Shown: positions 45,174-54,595, counted from the first letter of the stretch. The stretch is 64,000 nt of DNA from an uncultured SAR86 cluster bacterium (GCA_902628375.1 CACOMS010000005.1:1-64000); one strand, 5' to 3'. Numbers and translations: made by a program. Notes: a model not told the origin generated them from the sequence alone.

Positions 45174-45848
45174 ATGAAACCTTGCATAATCCCAGCTAGA
45201 GGAGGCTCTAAAGGAATACCCAGAAAGAACTTAAAGGAAATAAATGGAAGACCTCTTATAGAATGGACTTTAGCTCAAGCAATAAATTCATCTAAATTGG
45301 ATAATATTTTTGTATCAACTAATGATTCAGAAATAGCTCGTGTTTCCTCTAAAATGGGTGCAGAGGTTATTAATAGGCCGGATTCAATATCTGGTTCGGA
45401 TGATACATCTGAATCTGCTTTGTTACATTCTTTAAAAGAAATTAAGGACATATATCAGAGAGATATTGAATTTGTTATATTTTTACAAGCAACTTCGCCG
45501 CTTAGGCTTTCTGGTGATATTGATAAAGCTATAAATCTATTTGAAACCTCAGGTGCAGATTCTTTATTTTCTTCTTCAGTAATGGAAGACTTAACTGTCT
45601 GGAACAAGGGATCAGATTGGGAAAGTGTCAATTTTGATTATAAAAATAGACAAACTAGACAAAACTCTAATACACAATATATTGAAAATGGTTCTATTTA
45701 CATCTTTAAGCCAGAGATTCTTTTTAATAATAAAAATAGGCTGGGTGGAAAAATTGAAAGCTATATTATGAAACAATGGCAGGTTCATGAAATAGATAGT
45801 TTTGATGATTTAGAGTTAGTAGAACATTATATGAAAAAGTATTTATGA
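45174..45848 (+). CDS. NeuA-like CMP-nonulosonate synthetase
   Basis: A 224-residue cytidylyltransferase of the acylneuraminate type. N-terminal CIIPARGGSKGIPRKNLKEI is the CTP loop and FLQATSPLR is the metal and substrate motif. Such enzymes activate sialic, legionaminic or pseudaminic acid as CMP-sugars. It overlaps by 4 bases the KdnB-like gene, followed by the KdnA-like and NeuB-like genes, so all four probably serve one pathway. It is distinct from the KdsB-like enzyme at 38724. Confidence 0.87.
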   Translation: MKPCIIPARGGSKGIPRKNLKEINGRPLIEWTLAQAINSSKLDNIFVSTNDSEIARVSSKMGAEVINRPDSISGSDDTSESALLHSLKEIKDIYQRDIEFVIFLQATSPLRLSGDIDKAINLFETSGADSLFSSSVMEDLTVWNKGSDWESVNFDYKNRQTRQNSNTQYIENGSIYIFKPEILFNNKNRLGGKIESYIMKQWQVHEIDSFDDLELVEHYMKKYL

Positions 45849-46987
45849 GCATAAAGAATATAAATATCAGATTAAGGTCAGAAATAAAAATTGGATTAGG
45901 TTTGTTGAATGAACTTCAAGACGAATTAGATTCTTCTTCTCTATATTTGGGGAGAATGCTTGTCTTGTATGACAAGAATTTAGAAGACTCAGACTATTTC
46001 ATTAAGATACTATCAAAGTTGAAGGAAAAGAATCCAGGTTATTTTTTTCAAGAACTTTCTTTAATGGGTGAACCATCATACGAACTTTTAGAGGAATTAC
46101 TCGAAAAATTACCTATGGGTGATTTTGATTCTATAATTTCATTTGGAGGAGGAAGTCTAATGGACGTAGGCAAGGGGATCGCTCTTCTTTCAACAAACCC
46201 AGAAAAACCAAAAGACCTCAAAGGTTTTCCAACAAATCTTAATAACCCGCTTCCTCATATAACTGTACCTTCTATTTTAGGAAGTGGAAGTGAAGCAAGT
46301 TTCAACGCTGTTTTTGTGGATGAAGAAGAAGGGAGGAAGTTAGGCATTAATTCAGTTAATAATTTTCCTTATTTAGTTCTTGTAGATCCAAACCTTACCT
46401 TAAGTGCTCCAATTTCTTCAGTTATTTCTTCTTCTTTAGATTCAATGGTCCATTGTGTAGACAGTTTTGGTTCACAAAAATCAAACTCCTTTACAAGAAT
46501 GTTTTCCATTGAGGGTTTCCGTAATATTTGGCACTTTCTCAATAATTGTGATCTAAAAGATCCTGAGTCAAGAATATATCTCGCTAAATCTAGCATTATG
46601 GGAATATATGCCTTAATGAATTCTGGTGATGGCCCTACAAATGGTTTTGCTTATTATTTTGGTGTTAAAGATAAAATACCTCATGGTTTAGCAGGAGGCA
46701 TGTTTTTAAAAGATGTCATGATGTGGAACTATAGATCAGGATATAAAGATTATGCGGATTTACTTATTGATACTAATTTAAATTTAGATATGTTTTTTGA
46801 CTCATTTAATGACTTACATACAAAACTCAGTCTTCCAAGATTAACTGAATATGGCTATCTTGCACAAGATTGTAAGAAGTTATCGCATGAAGTTTCGACT
46901 GCGTTGACGGGATCTTTTTCAGGTAATCCAATATTATTTGATCAGAAATCTACAAAATGGGTCTTAGACCAACAGTTTAAGGAGTAA
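45845..46987 (+). CDS. KdnB-like iron-type alcohol dehydrogenase, one metal ligand changed
   Basis: A 380-residue Fe-ADH-family enzyme resembling KdnB, the Shewanella oxidase that turns the C8 alcohol of Kdo to an aldehyde. It has ISFGGGSLMDVGKG for NAD and VPSILGSGSE. The metal set expected as D-x3-H...H-x13-H appears as D199, H203, N266 and H280: the third ligand, normally His, is Asn. RKLGINS and LDSMVHCVDS recall KdnB closely. A KdnA-like transaminase gene follows. Substrate is inferred, and the Asn may mean a different metal or altered activity. Confidence 0.68.
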   Translation: MSIKNINIRLRSEIKIGLGLLNELQDELDSSSLYLGRMLVLYDKNLEDSDYFIKILSKLKEKNPGYFFQELSLMGEPSYELLEELLEKLPMGDFDSIISFGGGSLMDVGKGIALLSTNPEKPKDLKGFPTNLNNPLPHITVPSILGSGSEASFNAVFVDEEEGRKLGINSVNNFPYLVLVDPNLTLSAPISSVISSSLDSMVHCVDSFGSQKSNSFTRMFSIEGFRNIWHFLNNCDLKDPESRIYLAKSSIMGIYALMNSGDGPTNGFAYYFGVKDKIPHGLAGGMFLKDVMMWNYRSGYKDYADLLIDTNLNLDMFFDSFNDLHTKLSLPRLTEYGYLAQDCKKLSHEVSTALTGSFSGNPILFDQKSTKWVLDQQFKE

Positions 46988-46990
46988 GTG

Positions 46991-48130
46991 ATGGCAGGAG
47001 CAGAAATAATTGGAAAGGAAGAATTAGAAGAGATCATTAAATTATTTTCTGATGATAAAGTGAACCTTTATAGATATGGTCAAAATAATTACCTTACAAA
47101 AGAATTTGAAGATATGTTTTCTAGTTATATGGGGACTAAATATTCACATGCCGTTTCTTCTGGAACAGCAGCGATACACAGCGCTCTTGCAGCAGTAGGA
47201 GTATGTCCTGGAGATGAAGTTATTACTACAGCTTGGACATTTGTTGCTCCTATAGAAGCAATTATCTCTTTAGGGGCTGTTCCTGTTCTAGTCAACTTAG
47301 ATGATTCTTATCATCTAGATCCAAGAGAGATAGAGAATAAGATTACACATAAAACGAAAGCTTTAGTTTCAGTTCCAATGTGGGCTGCTCCTAATATGGA
47401 TGAAATAATTAGAATATGTAAAGAAAATTCAATATATTTGGTAGAGGATTCTGCTCAGTCTTTAGGAGGAGAATATAAAGGGCAAAAGTTAGGAACTTTA
47501 GGAGATATAGGAACTTTTTCTTTTGATGCCGGCAAGACACTTCATACAGGAGAGGGAGGTATGATAGTAACAAATAATAAGGAGCTATATTTAAAAGCTG
47601 CTGAGTTTTCAGACCATGGGCATATGCATTTGGACAACCTACCAAGAGGAAAAGATCCTAGAAGAAAACCGGGATTAAATTATAGAATGAGTGAGCTCAC
47701 TTCAGCAGTAGGCATAGCTCAATTGAAAAAGATTGATCTAATTCTTAGTAAAACTAAAGAGAACAAATATAAGTTGAAAGAGTTACTGAAAAGTATATCT
47801 AACTTGGAACTAAGAAAATTTCATGATGAAGAAGGCTCTTTAGGAGATACTTTAATATTTTCAGTAGACAGTATGGACATTGCGATTGAAGTAGAAAAAT
47901 CTATGTTAAAGAACGGTTTTGGAACAAAGATACTTCCTGAAGCTATGGATTGGCATTATGCAGGATCTTGGACTCATATTTTTGACAAGACACCAGAAGA
48001 GTTAGAAATTGAGTTTTCTTCAACTGGCAAACTTCTAAGAAGGAGCGTTTGTATCAATATCCCAATTAAGCTTAAGGATGAAGATATTGAAAGCATCTTT
48101 TCTTCCATAGTTACAGTTCTGAATAAGTAG
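46991..48130 (+). CDS. KdnA-like DegT/DnrJ/EryC1 aminotransferase
   Basis: A 379-residue PLP-dependent sugar aminotransferase. The internal aldimine Lys is K182 in SFDAGKTLHTGEGG; SSGTAAIHSAL and VEDSAQSLGG are typical. The stretch AEFSDHGHMHL closely resembles KdnA, which aminates C8 of oxidised Kdo. ATG 46991 is chosen over an in-frame GTG at 46988 because AAGGAG at 46979-46984 lies 6 bases before it. It follows the KdnB-like gene by 3 bases, matching the kdnB-kdnA neighbourhood known from Shewanella. Confidence 0.78.
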   Translation: MAGAEIIGKEELEEIIKLFSDDKVNLYRYGQNNYLTKEFEDMFSSYMGTKYSHAVSSGTAAIHSALAAVGVCPGDEVITTAWTFVAPIEAIISLGAVPVLVNLDDSYHLDPREIENKITHKTKALVSVPMWAAPNMDEIIRICKENSIYLVEDSAQSLGGEYKGQKLGTLGDIGTFSFDAGKTLHTGEGGMIVTNNKELYLKAAEFSDHGHMHLDNLPRGKDPRRKPGLNYRMSELTSAVGIAQLKKIDLILSKTKENKYKLKELLKSISNLELRKFHDEEGSLGDTLIFSVDSMDIAIEVEKSMLKNGFGTKILPEAMDWHYAGSWTHIFDKTPEELEIEFSSTGKLLRRSVCINIPIKLKDEDIESIFSSIVTVLNK

Positions 48131-48144
48131 CTTTAAAGATAGCC

Positions 48145-50391
48145 ATGAAAATTACCAGAAATATAGAAGACTACATAATAAGTAAAAGCTCTTCGATTAA
48201 TGAAGCTTTAAAAAAATTAGAAGAATCTGGCTTACAAATTCTTTTTTTAGTGGATTCAAAAAAAAGACTGAGCGGGGTAGCCACGGATGGAGACATCAGA
48301 AGATGGTTACTAAAACAAGAAAAACCAGATTTAAGTTTAGAAATTTCAAATGCTTCTCAATCTACTTACGTCAGCATTCTTAAGGGAACGGGTGAGCACA
48401 AGCTCCCAAACCTTTTTTCTAGAGGAATCAGATATATTCCAATATTGGATGCAAATGGACTAATCTGCGAGGTTGCAACTGATCAATATTTTCCAATTTC
48501 TATAGGAGATAAGAAAATAGGAAAAGATCAGAGTGTATACATCATAGGAGAAATAGGAAACAATCATCAAGGCAACCTAAAGCAAGCTAAGCTTTTAATA
48601 GAAATGGCATCTGAGGCTGGAGTTGACTCAGCTAAATTCCAGATGCGATCTATGAATAGACTTTATGAAGAAGAAAATTCATTCAAGAAAAACTCCAGTA
48701 AAGACTTAGGAGCAGAATATACCCTAGATCTTTTAGATAGATTTCAATTATCAGATGATGATTTATTTAGAGCTTTTGATCATTGCAAAAAGTTCAATAT
48801 AGAGCCTTTATGTACTCCTTGGGATGAAGAAAGTTTAGAAAAGCTCAGCTCATATGGATTAACCGCTTTTAAAGTGGCATCTGCTGATTTTACTAATCAT
48901 GACCTTCTTAGAAAGGTTGCTCAAAAAAAACTTCCTATGTTTTGTTCAACTGGCATGTCTACTGAGATTGAGATAGATGAAAGTGTTTCTTTACTGAGAC
49001 ATTTAGGTTCTGAATGTATCCTTCTTCATTGTAATTCTACCTATCCTTCTCCTTATAGAGATATAAATCTTAATTATTTTAGGCGTTTGTTAAAGTATGG
49101 TTTTGATGTCGGTTATTCTGGTCATGAAAGGGGCATCTTTGTTCCTATAGCTGCCGTAGCTCTTGGAGCTTGTGTCATTGAGAAACATATAACTTTTGAT
49201 AAAGAACTTGAAGGAAATGATCACAAAGTGAGCCTACTTCCTGATGAATTGTCGCAAATGGTTAGAAATATAAGGTCTTTAGAAGAATCAATGGGCAAAT
49301 CTGGGCCAAGAGATTTATCACAAGGGGAGATGATAAACAGAGAGGTTTTAGCGAAGAGCCTTTATGCAAAAGTTGATATAGAGCAGGGGGAAAAGATACT
49401 AAGGAAAGATATAGGGATAAAGAGCCCTGGACAGGGTTTGCAGCCAAATAAATTAGATGATTTAGTTGGGAAAACATCTTATCGGAAGGTTCAAAAAGGA
49501 ACCTTCTTCTTTAATTCAGATATTGCTCAGAAACTAGAAAAAAAAGAAAAGTATATTTTTTCGCGTCCTTACGGGATACCCATTAGATATCATGATTACC
49601 AAAATCTTGCTTTAGGAACGAATCTTGATTTTGTTGAATTTCATCTTTCTTATAAGGACCTAGAAATATCTCCAGCTGATTATATTAAGTCTAAACCTGA
49701 ATTTTACTTTTCTGTTCATGCCCCTGAGCTATTCAAGGGAGACCATATCTTAGATTTATGCTCATTAGACTCTGAATATAGAGAAATTTCTTTAGATAAT
49801 ATGAAGATGGTTATTGAGCATGTCAAAGAATTAAGAAATCAATTCAATCCCCAGAAAGATCCTATACTTGTTATTAATGCAGGAGGTTGGAATAGAGATG
49901 GTTTTATAAGCAAAGAACAAAAGACTCAAAAATATCGTATTCTAAAAGAAAGTCTTTCTAATCTTGATCTTGAAAGCATTAGCTTAGCTATCCAAACTAT
50001 GCCTCCATTTCCATGGCATTTTGGAGGACAGAGCTTTCATAATCTATTTGTAGATCCAAAAGAAATAAATGATTTTTGTTCAGAGACAGGGTTAAAGGTA
50101 TGTTTGGATATATCTCATTCTATGATGGCTTGTAATTACTATGGTTGGGATTTAAAAGGCTTTATAGAAACAATTAAAGACGATATTTCTTATTTACATA
50201 TAGTCGATTGCAAAGGATTTGATGGGGAAGGTATCCAAATTGGAGAGGGCGATGTTAACTTTGAAGAATTATCAAAAACACTTAATAAAAATTGCCCCCA
50301 AGTGCCATTTATACCTGAGATTTGGCAAGGACATAAAGATAGTGGAGAGGGGTTCTGGAAGGCATTAGATTTCTTAGAGTTATATTTTTAA
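48145..50391 (+). CDS. CBS-NeuB-SAF-TIM-barrel fusion, ulosonic acid synthase
   Basis: A 748-residue multidomain protein. Residues about 15-120 are a CBS-domain pair (SGVATDGDIRRWL). About 130-385 is a NeuB-type PEP-condensing synthase (IIGEIGNNHQGN, STGMSTEIE, YSGHERG, EKHITFD). About 390-460 is a SAF/antifreeze-like domain (REVLAKSLYAKVDIEQGE). About 470-748 is an AP-endonuclease-2/sugar-isomerase TIM barrel (FSVHAPELFKGD, CLDISHSMMAC, YLHIVDCKG). NeuB makes 9-carbon 3-deoxy-ulosonates from PEP; the barrel may supply or edit the sugar, and CBS may sense nucleotides. These roles are inferred. Confidence 0.85.
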   Translation: MKITRNIEDYIISKSSSINEALKKLEESGLQILFLVDSKKRLSGVATDGDIRRWLLKQEKPDLSLEISNASQSTYVSILKGTGEHKLPNLFSRGIRYIPILDANGLICEVATDQYFPISIGDKKIGKDQSVYIIGEIGNNHQGNLKQAKLLIEMASEAGVDSAKFQMRSMNRLYEEENSFKKNSSKDLGAEYTLDLLDRFQLSDDDLFRAFDHCKKFNIEPLCTPWDEESLEKLSSYGLTAFKVASADFTNHDLLRKVAQKKLPMFCSTGMSTEIEIDESVSLLRHLGSECILLHCNSTYPSPYRDINLNYFRRLLKYGFDVGYSGHERGIFVPIAAVALGACVIEKHITFDKELEGNDHKVSLLPDELSQMVRNIRSLEESMGKSGPRDLSQGEMINREVLAKSLYAKVDIEQGEKILRKDIGIKSPGQGLQPNKLDDLVGKTSYRKVQKGTFFFNSDIAQKLEKKEKYIFSRPYGIPIRYHDYQNLALGTNLDFVEFHLSYKDLEISPADYIKSKPEFYFSVHAPELFKGDHILDLCSLDSEYREISLDNMKMVIEHVKELRNQFNPQKDPILVINAGGWNRDGFISKEQKTQKYRILKESLSNLDLESISLAIQTMPPFPWHFGGQSFHNLFVDPKEINDFCSETGLKVCLDISHSMMACNYYGWDLKGFIETIKDDISYLHIVDCKGFDGEGIQIGEGDVNFEELSKTLNKNCPQVPFIPEIWQGHKDSGEGFWKALDFLELYF

Positions 50392-50412
50392 TTATTTATT
50401 TATCTAAGAAAA

Positions 50413-50581
50413 TTGAATAAATACAGAGCTATTATTTTAGATCATGCAGATGAAGTTGACCTAGATTCTTTTGACTTAATTATTTACTTCAATAGAGGAA
50501 AAAAGATTGAAAATAAGGAATACGAAAGATGACAACAGATACATAATAGATGATTACTTTTTTAGATTACAAATTGAGTAG
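50413..50581 (+). pseudogene. Probable frameshifted gene remnant
   Basis: In the 216-base gap after the NeuB fusion, a 39-codon open stretch (TTG 50413 to TGA 50532, including RAIILDHADEVDLDSFD) is followed, in another frame, by a stretch reading DDNRYIIDDYFFRLQIE and ending at TAG 50581. Both look protein-like and may be parts of one decayed gene broken by a frameshift near 50528. No start codon with a good ribosome-binding site is seen. Family not recognised. GGAGGAGAGG at 50581-50590 is probably the RBS region of the next gene. Confidence 0.35.
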
Positions 50582-50607
50582 GAGGAGAGGTTTTTTAAGC
50601 GAATAAT

Positions 50608-51705
50608 ATGAAAAATGTTCTCGTTTTTAATTATATAGCTACTTGGACTCCTAGAGATCATTCTAGATACAGAATAGATAAAATCCTTGAATTAGGTATA
50701 GACATTATAGTTATATCTCCTGACTGTTCCTTTAATGCCAGTTATCATATTAACTCAGATGATCAAAAACTTGTTGAGAATAGATTTAGTAAAATTAATA
50801 AAAGTAAGGTTTTATTCTTATTTCTAAATCTAGGCATGCCTAGTTTGTGGCTTTTGAAGTCAGTAAAGAAGAACTTTTTTCAGTGGGGTTTTTACATAAA
50901 ACATCCAATCCCTGAGTCTACATATTTACCAGAATTCACATCTGGAATTAAAAAATATATTTATTTACTAAGAAGTATAATCAGGTCAATATTTTATTGG
51001 CTATTTTATAAGCTTACTTCTCGACCAGATATTTTTCTATTTGGAGGAAGCTCAATGAAGAGGACTATAGAGTATAAGATTTCTACAAGAAAAATACCTT
51101 GCCCTTCAAGCGATTTTGAGAACTTCTTAGATGCCTCTAATACGTTTACAAATAAAGAAGATAAAATTATGGTTTTTCTAGATGAATTTGGTCCTATGCA
51201 TCCTGATCAAGAACTTGTGAGGAACTATAGCGGAATAAATCCAAGCAAATCAGGTGACTATTATCACCATATTGAGTCAAGTCTAGATGTCTTATCAGAA
51301 GGTTTGAAATGTAGAACTATTATTGCTGAGCACCCTAAGGCAGATTATAAGAAATACGAGTATTTTAAAGACTTTTTTTCTATTAAAAATAAGACAGCTC
51401 AATTAGTTGGGTGTGCTGAATATGTCACATTACATAAAAGCACGGCTATTAGCTTTGCAATACTGAATAACAAAAAGATGATTTTTATAGATCCTTCAGA
51501 AGCAGCTGATCGAGAATATAGAAGAAGGGTTTCAGATTTAGCTAAATTCTTTAAATGCAATCTTTTTGATTATAGATCTCATAAAGGTGACTTAGGTTTA
51601 TATACTGCTTCGAAAGAAAGTTACGAAAAATATAAAGATCTTTTTATTAAACCAAAAGAGTGTAGTAATAATGAATCCGCTTTAATTATCAATTCCTTAT
51701 TCTGA
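50608..51705 (+). CDS. Uncharacterised GT-B-like surface glycan protein
   Basis: A 365-residue soluble protein with no certain family. It begins MKNVLVFNYIATWTPRDHSR; the C-terminal region has TIIAEHPKADYKK, QLVGCAEYVTLHKST and KKMIFIDPSEAADREYRRR, a pattern reminiscent of GT-B-fold transferases of capsule systems in which a His-Pro and a late Ser/Thr turn bind the nucleotide. A glycosyltransferase is the best guess given the locus, but evidence is thin. Confidence 0.5.
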   Translation: MKNVLVFNYIATWTPRDHSRYRIDKILELGIDIIVISPDCSFNASYHINSDDQKLVENRFSKINKSKVLFLFLNLGMPSLWLLKSVKKNFFQWGFYIKHPIPESTYLPEFTSGIKKYIYLLRSIIRSIFYWLFYKLTSRPDIFLFGGSSMKRTIEYKISTRKIPCPSSDFENFLDASNTFTNKEDKIMVFLDEFGPMHPDQELVRNYSGINPSKSGDYYHHIESSLDVLSEGLKCRTIIAEHPKADYKKYEYFKDFFSIKNKTAQLVGCAEYVTLHKSTAISFAILNNKKMIFIDPSEAADREYRRRVSDLAKFFKCNLFDYRSHKGDLGLYTASKESYEKYKDLFIKPKECSNNESALIINSLF

Positions 51706-51822
51706 TGATATATTTGAAGCCCTCTAAAGATATCTTTTGAATTTATAGAATAGTGTAGAATATTTTGGTTTATAAAGTTTTTCAGTTTAATAAACTCGAT
51801 AAACTAAAAATATTAAGAAGTT

Positions 51823-53037
51823 TTGCAAAATCACTTAGAAACATATAGATCAAATCTCCTTTTGTTAGCCTTATTTCTTTTTTTTACAGAAATTCTCCTA
51901 CCACATATATACATTTTTTATTCTAGTGCTTTCTTTACGGATGATTATTTTATGCTTAATCTTATTAATCCAGAGAATATACCCGAAGGAATTGCATATT
52001 CTTTAATTAATTTTTTGATATTTATAGGGATTTTTTATTACCTCTTACCAAGCTCTATTTCAAAGACCTCTTTGAGAAAATTAGAAAAAATCTATATCAC
52101 TTTTTTCCAAGTTCTTTTTTTAATGGCATTATGTTCTTTAGTAACAGACATTTTTCTCGGCCTTGTATTTGGAGCTGCTGAAACATCTTTTACTTCTACG
52201 AGGCCACCATGGGCTACTTTCCTTGGTTATGTTTCTGGTGCTGCAAAGCCTGCATTCTGGATGTTATTTTTAACTAGTATAATTTTATATGGTACTTTTA
52301 ATAAAAGACTTCTCTTATTAATAGCTCTTTTTATTTTGTTCGGGATAGTGATAGGGCAGAGATCAACAGCATATACTTTATTATCCATGTCAATGATGGC
52401 CTTTTGCTTTAGCCCGCACAAGATTCCTCTTTCGGCTAGTAATATAGCAGTTGCTTTAGCTATAGTTCTTTTTTCTGCACTTCTTGGCCAAATAGTGAGA
52501 ACTTCGGGTACAGAACAACTTTTTTCCGTTCTTGCTATTAGATTTTTTCAAGAGATATCTGTTTTATACTTAGCCCTAACTGATTACGAGGCTATTAATA
52601 ATATTTTGCTTCAGGATCAACCTCAAGCAATGTTGTCTCAAATGTTCTCTTTTTTAACTGGAAGAGAGTTTCTTCCTTCCTCTGTAACTCTTCCTCAATT
52701 TTGGGGCTTTGATTTTTATAATCGAGGAGGTCATTTTGTTGGATATATTTATGGATGGTTAGGTTTATCATATGGACTGGGTGCTTTTATTGGAGGGACT
52801 ATTATAAATAGTTCGTTCTTTATTATAGTTATATCAAATATTAGAAGACTTATTGTCAACTCATCCTCCTTCAGTGCTTTTATGTTCCTTCCATGGTGGT
52901 TTTTCTTGTTTCTTGAATACTTCAATAATTTAGGGTTAGATTCTTTTGTTGAAAAAGGTTTTAAGCTTTTTATTTATATTTGTTTGATTTATTCTTTTCT
53001 TGCTTTAATCAATAGATCATATACGACTATTAAATAA
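51823..53037 (+). CDS. Wzy-like O-antigen/polysaccharide polymerase
   Basis: A 404-residue integral membrane protein with about ten hydrophobic helices and a large loop around residues 240-300 (FFQEISVLYL, SQMFSFLTGREFLPSS), the general shape of Wzy polymerases. Wzy proteins vary greatly in sequence, so the call relies on topology, size and the adjacent flippase gene. The start is TTG 51823, since the first in-frame ATG lies too far inside. The 117 bases upstream contain no other gene. Confidence 0.7.
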   Translation: MQNHLETYRSNLLLLALFLFFTEILLPHIYIFYSSAFFTDDYFMLNLINPENIPEGIAYSLINFLIFIGIFYYLLPSSISKTSLRKLEKIYITFFQVLFLMALCSLVTDIFLGLVFGAAETSFTSTRPPWATFLGYVSGAAKPAFWMLFLTSIILYGTFNKRLLLLIALFILFGIVIGQRSTAYTLLSMSMMAFCFSPHKIPLSASNIAVALAIVLFSALLGQIVRTSGTEQLFSVLAIRFFQEISVLYLALTDYEAINNILLQDQPQAMLSQMFSFLTGREFLPSSVTLPQFWGFDFYNRGGHFVGYIYGWLGLSYGLGAFIGGTIINSSFFIIVISNIRRLIVNSSSFSAFMFLPWWFFLFLEYFNNLGLDSFVEKGFKLFIYICLIYSFLALINRSYTTIK

Positions 53038-53045
53038 AGATTTAT

Positions 53046-54545
53046 GTGGTTGTTTCTTTGATGTTTAAGAACTTAGGATATAGATACATTCTGAACTCTT
53101 TTATTTTAGGCCTTAAAGCTATTGTTCTTTTTTTATTAACCTTAGTTCTAGCAAGAAGTCTTGGTCCAGAAGTATTTGGTATATTTATTTTTCTAACTAG
53201 TATATTAATTTCTGTATGGTCTATTTTAGACATTGGCATTCAGAAAGGGTTTTTTACCTTTATTTCAGAAGAAGTAAGGCCAAAAGCTTATTTTTATGGT
53301 TATGGGATGATTCTTTTAATTCAATTATTGATAATCTCCTTAGCTATATATTTTATTCCCGATGTAATTTTTGAAAAGATATTTTCAAATAATAGTAAAG
53401 AAATGGTTTGGGTTTGTTTTGCTTCTGTCTTATCTCAAAAGTCTATTCTAAACATGTCCACTCTTATAGCAGAATCAAAAAGAAAAAATATAATCGGTAA
53501 TTCTGTAGAGACAGCTAGCTATATTTTTCAGCTTTCTTTTATTTTTTATTTATTAAGTAGTTCATTTGATGAGGAGGAAATTCTATTCACTATATTTTTA
53601 GTTCAGATAAGTATAAATATAATTTTTTCCTTGATAACGATTTTATTATTAAAAGAAATATTTCTTGATTTTCTTGGCTCTATTAAGAGATTCTTTTTGG
53701 ATATCTTTTCTTATATTAAACCTTTTGCTCCTTATCTTATTTTAGGAGGTTTGGTTGCTTTTTTTGATAATTGGTTGTTGATAAGCATGGCAGGAGCAGA
53801 AGGTCAGGCTTTTTACGGTTTTTCTTTAAGATTTATAGCAATGGCTCATATAGCCTCTGCAGCTTTCTTAAATATTCTCTGGAAAGAAGTTTCTGAGGCA
53901 AGAAATCAGGGTAATCTAAACTTAATCAAAGAAATTGCTTTAGATTCAATAAACATCTTTTGGGCACTTTCATCTTCTATTGCGATAATAATTGCAGTTT
54001 ATGCAGAAGAATTAATCCTGATATTAATGGGCAAGGACTATTATCAAGCAATCTCCGTTACTCATATTTTATGTTTATATATACCTATTCATACACTTGG
54101 AGCAATTATTGTAACTTTGTATTACTCTTCGAGAAGAGCAACTGAGTTTATTATTATTAACTCTATATTTCTCATATTGGGAGTATTAATTTCTATGAAG
54201 CTTATTTCAGATTACTCTTGGGTAGGAGGATACGACCTTGGAGCTAATGGAATGGCTTTAAAATTGCTAATAATTTCAGCAGCCACACACATTACTGCCT
54301 TTTTTAGATATTTTAGAGGAATAAGTTATATTGAATTTCTGTTAAAGTTTATTTTGCCCATTATCAGTTTAGGTTCCTTGGCATTTATAATAAAAGCCTT
54401 TTTAATTATTTACTTTGATGACCTTTTGCTTCTCCTTCTTGGTGGTATCTCTTACATTTTAGTTTTATTTTTATTATTCTTTTATTCTCCTAAATTCCTT
54501 TTTTACAGATTTAACCCTTTAGAGGTGCTTAAAAAATACTTCTAA
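53046..54545 (+). CDS. Wzx-like polysaccharide flippase
   Basis: About 499 residues with 12-14 membrane helices, of the MOP/oligosaccharide flippase family; RYILNSFILGLKAIVLFLL and ARSLGPEVFGIFIF are typical N-terminal features. It would flip undecaprenyl-linked repeat units for the Wzy polymerase. The start is GTG 53046 or, five codons later, ATG 53061; I list the longer form because AAAGA lies a short distance before it, but either is possible. It begins 8 bases after the wzy-like stop. Confidence 0.85.
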   Translation: MVVSLMFKNLGYRYILNSFILGLKAIVLFLLTLVLARSLGPEVFGIFIFLTSILISVWSILDIGIQKGFFTFISEEVRPKAYFYGYGMILLIQLLIISLAIYFIPDVIFEKIFSNNSKEMVWVCFASVLSQKSILNMSTLIAESKRKNIIGNSVETASYIFQLSFIFYLLSSSFDEEEILFTIFLVQISINIIFSLITILLLKEIFLDFLGSIKRFFLDIFSYIKPFAPYLILGGLVAFFDNWLLISMAGAEGQAFYGFSLRFIAMAHIASAAFLNILWKEVSEARNQGNLNLIKEIALDSINIFWALSSSIAIIIAVYAEELILILMGKDYYQAISVTHILCLYIPIHTLGAIIVTLYYSSRRATEFIIINSIFLILGVLISMKLISDYSWVGGYDLGANGMALKLLIISAATHITAFFRYFRGISYIEFLLKFILPIISLGSLAFIIKAFLIIYFDDLLLLLLGGISYILVLFLLFFYSPKFLFYRFNPLEVLKKYF

Positions 54546-54595
54546 TTTTAAAAAATTATCACCTTTATTTTTTCTCTTGCATACAATAGTTAGGA

